The notes beneath the pieces were generated by a model. The model was given only the letters and a program-made list of their open reading frames with translations, did no database searches and was not told where the DNA came from. From Halomonas binhaiensis (GTDB lineage: Bacteria > Pseudomonadota > Gammaproteobacteria > Pseudomonadales > Halomonadaceae), in contig NZ_CP038437.2 in assembly GCF_008329985.2 (NCBI RefSeq), forward strand, positions 1,054,001-1,118,000: 64,000 nt of DNA, given 5' to 3'. Positions 54,315 to 64,000 of the stretch are shown here, piece after piece. The position numbers and the translations under genes are program-made. The number at the start of each line of letters is the position of its first letter. Position 1 is the stretch's first letter.

Positions 54315-55277
54315 ATGACTAGCCTTCAGGCTCCTTCCAAGGCTGGAGCCGCTCAGCCCGGCTCGCCAATCACTCCGCAGCGTCTCACACATCTCAAGCA
54401 GCTTGAGGCCGAGTCCATTCACATCATTCGTGAAGTGGCCGCGGAATTTTCCAACCCGGTGATGATGTACTCCATCGGCAAGGACTCTTCTGTCATGCTG
54501 CACCTGGCCCGCAAGGCCTTCTATCCGGGTACACCGCCGTTCCCGCTGCTGCATGTGGATACCACCTGGAAGTTCAAGGAAATGATTGCGTTCCGTGACC
54601 GTATGGCCAAGGAAGCAGGCATGGAGCTTCTGGTACATACCAATGAAGAAGGGCGGACTGCCGGTATCAACCCCTTCGACCACGGCTCCAGTGGTTATAC
54701 CGACGTGATGAAGACCCAAGCGCTCAAGCAAGCGCTGGACAAGTACGGCTTTGATGCGGCCTTCGGTGGTGCACGCCGCGATGAGGAAGCCAGCCGCGCC
54801 AAGGAGCGCGTATTCTCCTTCCGCGACAAGTACCATCGCTGGGATCCCAAGAACCAGCGTCCGGAACTGTGGAATCTCTACAATGCCCGCGTAAACAAGG
54901 GTGAGTCGATCCGTGCTTTCCCGCTCTCCAACTGGACTGAGCTGGATATCTGGCAATACATCTATCTCGAAGAAATTCCCATTGTCCCGCTGTACTTCTC
55001 TGCACCGCGCCCGGTAGTGGAACGCGATGGCATGCTGATCATGGTCGATGATGAGCGCATGCCGCTGGAAGACGGAGAAAAGCCCGAAGAGACGTGGGTG
55101 CGCTTCCGTACCCTGGGGTGCTACCCGCTGACGGGTGCAGTGGAGTCCAAGGCTCAGACATTGCCAGAAATCATCCAGGAAATGCTGCTGACTCGCACCA
55201 GTGAGCGCAGTGGCCGTGCCATCGATCATGATCAGGCCGGCTCCATGGAGAAGAAGAAGCGCGAAGGGTACTTCTAG
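54315..55277 (+). CDS. cysD: Sulfate adenylyltransferase subunit 2
   Basis: The 320-residue protein is of the PAPS-reductase/ATP pyrophosphatase fold. [21 protein letters not shown] carries the PP-loop-like SIGKDS, and [24 protein letters not shown] and [13 protein letters not shown] follow. It catalyses adenylation of sulfate to APS, driven by GTP hydrolysis in CysN encoded downstream. ATG 54315 (GAGG upstream) is chosen over ATG 54297. The upstream region is AT-rich, as expected for a CysB-type promoter, but no operator can be named. Confidence 0.92.
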   Translation: MTSLQAPSKAGAAQPGSPITPQRLTHLKQLEAESIHIIREVAAEFSNPVMMYSIGKDSSVMLHLARKAFYPGTPPFPLLHVDTTWKFKEMIAFRDRMAKEAGMELLVHTNEEGRTAGINPFDHGSSGYTDVMKTQALKQALDKYGFDAAFGGARRDEEASRAKERVFSFRDKYHRWDPKNQRPELWNLYNARVNKGESIRAFPLSNWTELDIWQYIYLEEIPIVPLYFSAPRPVVERDGMLIMVDDERMPLEDGEKPEETWVRFRTLGCYPLTGAVESKAQTLPEIIQEMLLTRTSERSGRAIDHDQAGSMEKKKREGYF

Positions 55278-55447
55278 TCACGGGCTACGAGCTGCGAGCC
55301 ACGGGCGCCTTCACAGAGGCTTGTGGACCACTCGACCGCCGTTGAACATAACCATAGACAGCGGATCTGGAAAGGGCGGCTCGAAGCTCGAGACTCGTAG
55401 CTCGCCGCCTTTTCCACTATCCCATCACAGGACGGAGTACCAGGGCC

Positions 55448-56872
55448 GTGTCTCACCAATCTGAATTGATTGCCGATAACATCGAGCAATATTTGCACGA
55501 GCACGAAAACAAGGACCTGCTGCGTTTCATTACCTGCGGCAGTGTGGATGACGGCAAGTCGACCTTGATCGGTCGCCTGTTGCACGATTCCAAGATGATC
55601 TTCGATGACCAGCTTGCTGCCATTACCCAGGCATCCAAGACCCAGGGCACGACGGGGGAGGAAGTCGACCTGGCGCTGCTGGTGGATGGCCTGCAGTCCG
55701 AGCGCGAGCAGGGCATCACTATCGATGTGGCTTACCGCTTCTTCTCCACCGACAAGCGCAAGTTCATCATTGCCGACACGCCTGGGCATGAGCAGTACAC
55801 TCGTAACATGGCCACGGGGGCTTCCACAGCCGGCCTGGCGGTCATTCTGATCGATGCCCGCCATGGCGTGCAGACCCAGACGCGTCGGCATAGCTTCATT
55901 GCCGATCTGCTGGGGATTCAGCATCTGGTCATTGCGATCAACAAGATGGACCTGGTGGAGTATTCCGAGGCACGCTTCAATGAGATCGTCGAGGAGTACC
56001 GTGACTTCTCCGGTCAGTTGGCGGCCAAGGATATTCGCTTTGTCCCGTTGTCCGCACTCAAGGGCGACAACGTCGTCAATCGTGGCGAAAACCTGGGCTG
56101 GTATCAGGGGCCGACACTGCTGGAATTGCTGGAGAGCGTGGAAGTCAGCCGTGACCAGAATCTCAGTGACTTGCGTCTGCCGGTGCAGTATGTCAATCGC
56201 CCGAACCTGGATTTCCGCGGTTATGCCGGCACCTTGGAAGCCGGTATCCTGCGTCCGGGACAGGCGGTCAAGGTGCTGCCTTCCAACAAGGTCAGCAAGG
56301 TCGAGCGCATTGTCACCTTCGATGGCGATCTGGAAGAAGCCTATCCGGGGCAGGCCATCACGGTCACGCTGGAAGATGAAATCGACATCTCGCGTGGCGA
56401 CTGGCTGGTGGGGTCAGGTGCTGATGTCACGCTGGCCGATGCCTTCGAGGCCGATATCGTATGGATGCACGAGACTCCGCTGGAGCTGGGGCGCCAGTAC
56501 GATATTCGCATGGCAGGCCGTGGCGTAGCAGGGCGTGTGGAAGCCATTCACTACCAGGTGGACGTCAATACCCTTGAGCGCCATGATGCTGCACGACTCG
56601 AGCTCAATGCCATCGCGCGTTGCCGGGTCGGGCTGACGGCTGAAGTGCCCATCGATGAATACGCACGTATTCCTGGCACCGGTAGCTTCATCGTCATCGA
56701 CCGCCTGACCAATGTCACTGTCGGTGCCGGCATGATTCGTGGTGCTGCCAAGGCCGAGTCTACTGCCCGGGAAGTCGATTGGGCGGGTTTTGAGCTCGAA
56801 CTGAATGCTCTGGTGCGCAAGTACTTTCCGCATTGGGAAGCCAAGGACTTGAGCGACCTGTTGAAGCGTTGA
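55448..56872 (+). CDS. cysN: Sulfate adenylyltransferase subunit 1 (GTPase), not fused to CysC
   Basis: The 474-residue translational-GTPase relative starts with GTG 55448. G1 is GSVDDGKST (from residue 31), G3 DTPGHEQ, and G4 NKMDLVE. Beta-barrel domains 2 and 3 follow ([21 protein letters not shown]). The length equals that of stand-alone CysN; APS kinase is not attached, so CysC must be separate. It powers APS formation by CysD. The 170-base gap to cysD contains small inverted repeats built from GAGCTCG-like words. Confidence 0.92.
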   Translation: MSHQSELIADNIEQYLHEHENKDLLRFITCGSVDDGKSTLIGRLLHDSKMIFDDQLAAITQASKTQGTTGEEVDLALLVDGLQSEREQGITIDVAYRFFSTDKRKFIIADTPGHEQYTRNMATGASTAGLAVILIDARHGVQTQTRRHSFIADLLGIQHLVIAINKMDLVEYSEARFNEIVEEYRDFSGQLAAKDIRFVPLSALKGDNVVNRGENLGWYQGPTLLELLESVEVSRDQNLSDLRLPVQYVNRPNLDFRGYAGTLEAGILRPGQAVKVLPSNKVSKVERIVTFDGDLEEAYPGQAITVTLEDEIDISRGDWLVGSGADVTLADAFEADIVWMHETPLELGRQYDIRMAGRGVAGRVEAIHYQVDVNTLERHDAARLELNAIARCRVGLTAEVPIDEYARIPGTGSFIVIDRLTNVTVGAGMIRGAAKAESTAREVDWAGFELELNALVRKYFPHWEAKDLSDLLKR

Positions 56873-56892
56873 TCTTCATCTTCCATGACTGA

Positions 56893-56922
56893 CCGTCCCA
56901 TGGGCATGGGCCCGTGGGACGG
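56893..56922 (+). terminator. Terminator hairpin after cysN
   Basis: Arms CCGTCCCA (56893-56900) and TGGGACGG (56915-56922) lie 20 bases after the cysN stop, with a G/C-rich inner part and TTT immediately following. Confidence 0.7.
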
Positions 56923-57463
56923 TTTCGTGTTGGCTTCCTTCACGAAAAGCACAGACGCTCCCCCGTTTTTCGCACACAACCTGGCGATGCATGTGCTGAG
57001 TGGCTGCACATGTTGCTTCTTCAGAGATGGCCAGAGCGCTGCTGTCCACACAGCGTCGCTTGTGGCTTTTGGTTGCTTGTAACCCTCGACCGCTGGTGCT
57101 CCTCAACCGTTTGTGGCCCTGAAATGTTGAACAGCGGGTTCTGGTTATGACCCGAAGCCGAGAAAGGTTCATCTGTTGTCGTTTTGCTGTCATATACAGG
57201 CATTATTCTGGCATCCCAAAAATAGGGTGCCATGAAGAATGTGTCGCAGACAAATACTAAAGTCGACACCATGGAAGTGGGGGTATTTATATTCGGTATG
57301 TTACATTGATTAACTCAAAGTGGGCATGGGTAAGGCTACTATCTAGCGCCATGAACCTGCTTCGGGCAAGATGCCCGCTTCAGGCAATATACCTAAAATA
57401 ATGATGAAAGATGTCATTGAAATCTAAAAATTTATTGGTAGGGATACCAGGAGGGTAGTCGGC
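56923..57463. other. Intergenic region between cysN and rof
   Basis: About 540 bases with no supported gene; the short open frames here lack ribosome binding sites and family resemblance. A small hairpin CGGGCA/TGCCCG lies at 57363-57377. AT content rises toward the rof start. Confidence 0.5.
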
Positions 57464-57709
57464 ATGATCGCTTGCCACCTCTACGATAATATCGAGCTCG
57501 CTTGCCTTTATCATTTTCCAGTAAAACTTTCACTGCGTAATGGCAGCAGTCGCGAAGGCAGCGCGGTAGACACAGACTTCAACGACCAGCATGAAGAGTG
57601 CCTATCTCTGAAAACACACAATGGCAAGAAGTTGGTTGTGCTTGATGAGATTGCTCGTATGGAAGTGCTAGTTGATAACCCTCATTTCATGGTGCTTGAT
57701 TTTGCATGA
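57464..57709 (+). CDS. rof: Rho-binding antiterminator (Rof/YaeO-like)
   Basis: An 81-residue protein with the Rof layout: ACHLYDNIELACLYHFPVKL at the N-terminus, HEECLSLKTHNGKK in the middle and DEIARMEVLVDNPHF at the end, predicting a small Sm-like beta barrel. Rof binds Rho and reduces Rho-dependent termination. GGAGGG lies about ten bases before the ATG. The gene stands alone and is followed by a strong intrinsic terminator. Confidence 0.82.
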   Translation: MIACHLYDNIELACLYHFPVKLSLRNGSSREGSAVDTDFNDQHEECLSLKTHNGKKLVVLDEIARMEVLVDNPHFMVLDFA

Positions 57710-57788
57710 TTTATGTTGAATGAGTGATAAAAAATAAAGCGAACGATTTGAGTGTCGCGAGTGAGCGAATAAGGGAAGGCTAGAATAG

Positions 57789-57839
57789 AAAAAGCCCCTG
57801 CTATCTAGAACGTGTTGTTTTAGATAGCAGGGGCTTTTT
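57789..57839 (+). terminator. Strong intrinsic terminator after rof
   Basis: A perfect 19-bp stem has arms 57789-57807 and 57821-57839 (AAAAAGCCCCTGCTATCTA and complement) with a 13-base loop. The right arm ends in TTTTT, and the A-rich left arm makes it bidirectional. Confidence 0.92.
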
Positions 57840-58010
57840 AGATGCAGGGAATCTTTTAGATATAGGAGCTTTTTAGATATAGGAGCTTTTTAGATATAGG
57901 AGCTTTTTCAGGTGCCGGGATTTTTCAGGTACAGGGAGGTGCAGGTATAGGGAGGGCCAGGTATAGAGGCTTTTTCAGGTATAAGGGCTTTTTCAGATAT
58001 AGAGGCTTTG
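57834..58010. repeat. Degenerate 17-bp tandem array grown from a terminator tail
   Basis: Units of consensus GCTTTTTAGATATAGGA start at 57834, 57851, 57868, 57885, 57902 and 57919 and then become irregular to about 58010. The first unit is the end of the terminator (CTTTTTAGATGCAGGGA), so the array seems to have arisen by duplication of the terminator's T-run flank. It lies between the convergent rof and cmoB genes. Confidence 0.85.
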
Positions 58011-58059
58011 TTTTCCGGCAGGGGGCAACATGCCTTCGCCGTTACCCCCTTCGGTGTTG

Positions 58060-59067
58060 TCAGTGTTCTTTCGTCGCTATCAACACCGCCCGCCGGGGGG
58101 CGGGATGGCCTTCGCGAGTCCGGCTGGGGTCATTCGGATCAAGGAAGTCGGGCAGGGACTGGAAGGTCATCCAGTCGGTAGCGCGCTGTTCCTCGACGCT
58201 GGTAACGGCTTCGTCGACGATACGCACATCCTTGAATCCCGTTTTTTCCAGCCATGTCTTGAGCGCTCGGGATGAGGGCAGGAAGTAGACATTCGGCATG
58301 GCGGCATAGCGATCACCGGGCAGCAGCACGGTTGTCTCGTCGCCTTCCACCACCAGGGTTTCCAGAACCACTTCGCCACCGGGGCGCAGGGCTGCATGCA
58401 ACTGGGCCAGGTGTTCCAATGGAGAAGGCCGATGGTAGAGCACTCCCATAGAGAATAACGTATCGAAAAAGCCCAGATTTGGTGGCACATCTTCGATACC
58501 GACAGGCAGGAAGTGCACACGTCCCTCATCAGCGTTACCCACAAAGTGGCGTACCGCCTGGAACTGCCAGTAGAAGCGCGGAGAAGGATCGATCACCAGG
58601 ACGAAGCCAGCCCCTTGCCCAGCCATGCGCCAGGCGTGGTATCCATTGCCCCCACCTACGTCCAGCACCCGCCGACCGGTCAAGGGAGACAAGTGAGGGG
58701 CGACCCTTTGCCATTTCCAATCGGAGCGCCATTCAGTGTCAATGGTGATGCCGGCCAACCGATAGGGACCCTTGCGCCAGGGCATCAATGCCCGTAGCAG
58801 GCTTTCGCACTGACGCAGGCGGCTGTCATCCAGTTCCACGTCGACGCCGACATGGTCGTCATCGAGCCTGACGGTACGTTGTTCGGGCAAAGGCGGCAGC
58901 TTGCCGACGGCTTTTTCCCAGGCGGGCAGGTCGCCGTAGCGCTTGCGGTCCAGCCCCCGAGCCAACTGCTCGGGTAGCCGGGCGAGCCAGTCCGCCATGG
59001 CCTGATGGTGAAAGGACTGTTCGAGAAACGCCCGATACAGGGCGCGCTGATGCTCAGGAAGGCTCAC
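58060..59067 (-). CDS. cmoB: tRNA U34 carboxymethyltransferase
   Basis: The 335-residue enzyme has an N-terminal helical domain and a SAM-like fold with motif I VLDVGGGNGYHAWRMAG. Then come IDPSPRFYWQFQAVRHF, FDTLFSMGVLYHRPSPLEHL and NVYFLPS. CmoB transfers the carboxymethyl group of carboxy-SAM to 5-hydroxyuridine 34 of tRNA. GTG 59067 follows the cmoA stop directly, so cmoA-cmoB is an operon. Confidence 0.92.
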   Translation of the reverse strand: MSLPEHQRALYRAFLEQSFHHQAMADWLARLPEQLARGLDRKRYGDLPAWEKAVGKLPPLPEQRTVRLDDDHVGVDVELDDSRLRQCESLLRALMPWRKGPYRLAGITIDTEWRSDWKWQRVAPHLSPLTGRRVLDVGGGNGYHAWRMAGQGAGFVLVIDPSPRFYWQFQAVRHFVGNADEGRVHFLPVGIEDVPPNLGFFDTLFSMGVLYHRPSPLEHLAQLHAALRPGGEVVLETLVVEGDETTVLLPGDRYAAMPNVYFLPSSRALKTWLEKTGFKDVRIVDEAVTSVEEQRATDWMTFQSLPDFLDPNDPSRTREGHPAPRRAVLIATKEH

Positions 59068-59811
59068 TCACTTTTCCTTGAAGGCAATCATGGAAGAGAA
59101 GTTCAGGTACTGGAACCAGGTCAGGGAACGCGTGAAACCGACTCGGGCCAGGCGCTCGTGATGGGCTTCCAGGGTATCCGGGACCAGGACGTTCTCCAGT
59201 GCGTTACGCTTCTGGCTGATTTCCAGATCGCTGTAGCCATTGGCGCGCTTGAAGTCGTGATATCGCTCGACCAGCCAGGCATTGTCCTGTTCATCCCCGG
59301 CCTTGATCTTCTCCGACAGCACTAGAATGCCGCCTGGTTCCAGGGCGTTGTAGAGTTTGTGCAGCACATCATCGCGGTCCTCGGGAGAGAGGAACTGCAA
59401 GGTGAAGTTGAGCACGATCATGCCGGCAGGCCGATAATCGAAAGTACGGATATCGCCTTCCACCACCTCGATATCATGGTCTGGGCATTCTGTGGCAAGG
59501 GTTTCGCGGGCACGCTCGACCATGGCCGGAGACAGGTCAATTCCCGTCAGGCTGAAGGCATCCTTGGGGAGCTGCCCGGCCAGGGCCAGACCTACTGCGC
59601 CAAGCGAACAGCCCAGGTCGTAGACATGGGCGCCGTGGCGCAGATGACGCTGGGCGATCAGTCCCAGCATGCCGAGAATCTGGCCATAGCCTGGCACCGA
59701 CCGACGAATCATGTCGGGGAAGCAGGCGACGACTGTCTCGTCGAACGAAAAGCGCGCCACCTTGTCCAGAGGTGTGGAAAATATGGCGTCACGGTAAGAT
59801 GCGTCACTCAT
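59068..59811 (-). CDS. cmoA: Carboxy-S-adenosyl-L-methionine synthase
   Basis: The 247-residue protein begins [19 protein letters not shown] and has [20 protein letters not shown], motif [14 protein letters not shown], and [13 protein letters not shown]. These are the hallmarks of CmoA. It makes carboxy-SAM from SAM and prephenate for use by CmoB. With CmoM at 42759-43628 the window encodes the full route from ho5U to mcmo5U. Confidence 0.92.
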   Translation of the reverse strand: MSDASYRDAIFSTPLDKVARFSFDETVVACFPDMIRRSVPGYGQILGMLGLIAQRHLRHGAHVYDLGCSLGAVGLALAGQLPKDAFSLTGIDLSPAMVERARETLATECPDHDIEVVEGDIRTFDYRPAGMIVLNFTLQFLSPEDRDDVLHKLYNALEPGGILVLSEKIKAGDEQDNAWLVERYHDFKRANGYSDLEISQKRNALENVLVPDTLEAHHERLARVGFTRSLTWFQYLNFSSMIAFKEK

Positions 59812-59880
59812 AGGCGGACGATGTCTTGGGCTCTGGATAGCAGGAAAACACGTATTCTACGCGTCAAGGCTCAAAGCTGC

Positions 59881-59942
59881 ACGGTTGCCAAGGCCCAAGG
59901 TTGTCAAAGCCCAAGGTTGCCAAGGCGCAGGTTGCCAAGGAG
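59881..59942. repeat. Four-copy ~16-bp tandem repeat that provides the pgi ribosome binding site
   Basis: Units AAGGTTGCCAAGGCCC start at 59881, 59897 and 59913, with a shortened fourth at 59929. The last unit ends in CCAAGGAG, and this AAGGAG is the Shine-Dalgarno of pgi at 59949. Confidence 0.85.
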
Positions 59943-59948
59943 AGGATG

Positions 59949-61628
59949 ATGGTACAGATTGATCGGACGAATGCCTGGCAGGCATTGCAACAGCATGCTG
60001 ATGACATTGCCAAGCGTCACCTGAAAGACATGTTCCGTGAAGATGAGGATCGCTTTGGCACCTTCAGTCGTGAAGGTGGCGGACTGCGCGTGGATCTTTC
60101 CAAGCAGCGTTGGCAGGCAGAAACCCTGGATCTACTGCTGCAGCTGGCCGAGGAGGCGCAAGTGCCCGAGGCGATCTCGCGCTTGCTCTCTGGTGACAAG
60201 GTCAACATCAGCGAAAATCGTCCCGCACTGCATACGGCGCTGCGCCTGCCGGCAGATGCCAGTCTTGTGGTCGAGGGCCAGGATGTCGTGCCTGGGGTCC
60301 ACCGCACCCTGGACCACATGGCCTCCATGGTCGATCGTTTTCACTCCGGGCAGTGGCGTGGTGTCACTGGCCAGCCGATCAAGGACGTGGTCAACCTGGG
60401 CGTCGGGGGCTCGGACCTTGGGCCGTTGATGGTGACCCATGCGCTGTCTGACTACCGGGTCAAGGATGTGCACGAGGTGAATGTACACTTTGCCTCGACC
60501 ATGGATGGCTCCCAACTAGCGGCATACCTGACGCATTTCGACCCGGAGACGACGCTGTTCGTGCTGTCGTCCAAGTCCTTCACCACCATCGATACTCTAT
60601 CCAATGCCACGACTGCCCGTGACTGGCTGATGGCTCGCTTGGCAGGGCATGGCCGGGAGGGCATCGATGCGGACCTGGTCATGCGTCAGCACTTCATTGG
60701 TGTATCAGCAAGTCCCGAGAAAATGTCCGAGTGGGGCATTGCCGAGAATCATCAGTTGGAGTTCTGGGACTGGGTGGGGGGGCGCTACTCTCTCTGGGGA
60801 GGCATTGGCCTGCCTATTGCCCTGGTCATCGGCATGGAAGGCTTCCTCCAGTTTCTGGCGGGTGCGCATGCGATGGATCGCCATTTCCAGACAGCACCCC
60901 TGGCCGACAACCTGCCGGTACTGATGGCGCTTGCGGGGATCTGGAACAACAATTTTCTCGATATCCGCGCACATTCGATCCTGCCTTACGACGGACGCCT
61001 GGAATATTTCGCCGCCTACCTGGAACAGCTGGAGATGGAGTCCAACGGCAAGTCGGTGACCAATGAAGGCGAAAGTGTCACCTATTCGACCTGCCCCGTG
61101 TTGTGGGGACAGTTGGGACCGAATGCCCAGCATGCCTTCTACCAATTGCTGCATCAGGGGACCCAGGCGGTGGAGTGTGATTTCATTGCGCCTCTGGTGC
61201 GCTATGACGATGTTGAAGATCCCGCTACCCGTGAGCGCTTGATGGGCCAGCATCGTCTGACGTTGGCAAACTGCTTCGCGCAGTCGCGTGTACTGATGCT
61301 GGGTGATGATGCCATCGCGGATGATGGTCCGCGACCTGAGCACAAGCGTTACCGTGGCAATCAACCCTCGAGCACTGTATTGCTGGAACGCCTGACGCCG
61401 GAGAGTCTTGGTGCCTTGATCGCCTTGTACGAACATAAGGTCTTTGTTCAGGCGACCATCTGGGGCATCAACCCCTTTGACCAGTGGGGTGTTGAACTGG
61501 GCAAGAAGATTGCCAATGAGACGTGTGACATCATAGAACGACGTGACGGCTGTGACGCCGAACTGAAGCAGATGGACGCTTCGACGCGTGGTTTGATCGA
61601 GGCGACCTGGAATAGCAGTCGAACGTAG
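59949..61628 (+). CDS. pgi: Glucose-6-phosphate isomerase
   Basis: The 559-residue enzyme starts at ATG 59949 (GGAG six bases upstream; ATG 59946 is too close). Signature regions are present: NLGVGGSDLGPLMV, SSKSFTTIDTLSN, the FWDWVGGRYSLWGGIGLP block, NNFLDIRAHSILPYD and GINPFDQWGVELGK near the C-terminus. The catalytic Glu/His region lies around the EHK and NGKSVTNEGE segments. It interconverts glucose 6-phosphate and fructose 6-phosphate. In halophiles it also feeds Entner-Doudoroff cycling. Confidence 0.95.
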   Translation: MVQIDRTNAWQALQQHADDIAKRHLKDMFREDEDRFGTFSREGGGLRVDLSKQRWQAETLDLLLQLAEEAQVPEAISRLLSGDKVNISENRPALHTALRLPADASLVVEGQDVVPGVHRTLDHMASMVDRFHSGQWRGVTGQPIKDVVNLGVGGSDLGPLMVTHALSDYRVKDVHEVNVHFASTMDGSQLAAYLTHFDPETTLFVLSSKSFTTIDTLSNATTARDWLMARLAGHGREGIDADLVMRQHFIGVSASPEKMSEWGIAENHQLEFWDWVGGRYSLWGGIGLPIALVIGMEGFLQFLAGAHAMDRHFQTAPLADNLPVLMALAGIWNNNFLDIRAHSILPYDGRLEYFAAYLEQLEMESNGKSVTNEGESVTYSTCPVLWGQLGPNAQHAFYQLLHQGTQAVECDFIAPLVRYDDVEDPATRERLMGQHRLTLANCFAQSRVLMLGDDAIADDGPRPEHKRYRGNQPSSTVLLERLTPESLGALIALYEHKVFVQATIWGINPFDQWGVELGKKIANETCDIIERRDGCDAELKQMDASTRGLIEATWNSSRT

Positions 61629-61760
61629 GTGCCATGAAGCAGGTGCCAAGAAAACGTAGCTGCCAAGAAGCAGGTGTCATGAGACGTGAGGTGTCATGGA
61701 ATCAAGGCGTCTTGATATGAGTCGCTCAAGAATGCTGGTCAAATATACAGGGTTTTGGGT

Positions 61761-64000
<2,240 letters not shown>

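Noticed and set aside
55448..56872. CysN fused to APS kinase (CysNC)
   Set aside because: The length (474 residues) and the immediately following terminator exclude a fused CysC domain.
57021..57272. 83-codon minus-strand frame between cysN and rof
   Set aside because: No ribosome binding site, no homology recognised and low-complexity composition.
57834..58010. Possible CRISPR array
   Set aside because: Units are contiguous with no unique spacers and no cas genes are present; it is a tandem repeat derived from a terminator.

Overview
The window looks like chromosomal DNA of a moderately GC-rich gammaproteobacterium of the Halomonadaceae (Halomonas-like). This rests on the core genes (parE, yqiA, cpdA, nudF, cmoA/B/M, cysD/cysN with CysN not fused to CysC, greB, rsmC) together with the accessory content. 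The genus is inferred from protein resemblance, not proven.

Layout. (1) 1-6.5 kb: three 5'-truncated CdiA/FhaB C-terminal cassettes, each a nuclease-type toxin end plus its own immunity gene. A repeated hairpin module separates them and a transposase remnant lies between two of them. (2) 6.7-15.7 kb: two paralogous TpsA/CdiA-type N-terminal exoprotein genes with near-copy leaders, the first broken by a one-base frameshift, then an autotransporter-like beta-barrel. No TpsB/CdiB is present. (3) 15.9-21.1 kb: a small lipoprotein, a 1,107-residue HrpK-like protein with three exact-period 133-residue repeats, and an AT-rich RhlA homologue. (4) 21.4-34 kb: copper P-type ATPase, SulP transporter, ABM monooxygenase, and an MdtABC-like RND efflux operon. 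(5) 34.2-40.6 kb: an AT-rich accessory island ending at tRNA-Arg(CCU). It holds an RX4H HEPN-like protein, two membrane proteins, two paralogous double-glycine-leader peptides and a dead tyrosine recombinase. (6) 40.7-64 kb: mostly core metabolism: paired small DMT transporters with a LysR gene, tRNA/rRNA methyltransferases, greB, a lysine/L-pipecolate catabolic operon (amaB, transporter, small subunit, amaA), nudF-yqiB-cpdA, cysDN, rof, cmoAB, pgi, yqiA and a 3'-truncated parE.

How it fits together. CmoA, CmoB and CmoM, all in this window, make the wobble uridine modification cmo5U/mcmo5U. AmaA and AmaB catalyse successive steps from L-pipecolate to 2-aminoadipate, and the symporter between them is the likely importer. 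CysD and CysN form ATP sulfurylase. The left 15 kb reads as a rearranged contact-dependent-inhibition/TPS locus: C-terminal cassettes lie upstream of N-terminal halves on the same strand, suggesting a reservoir of silent toxin tips or a decayed locus.

Strongest leads: the two-tier cassette junctions with a repeated hairpin module; the twin double-glycine peptides in a tRNA-anchored island; the HEPN/membrane gene trio; and a recurrent class of four-copy 15-17 bp tandem repeats in intergenic DNA, one of which forms the pgi ribosome binding site.
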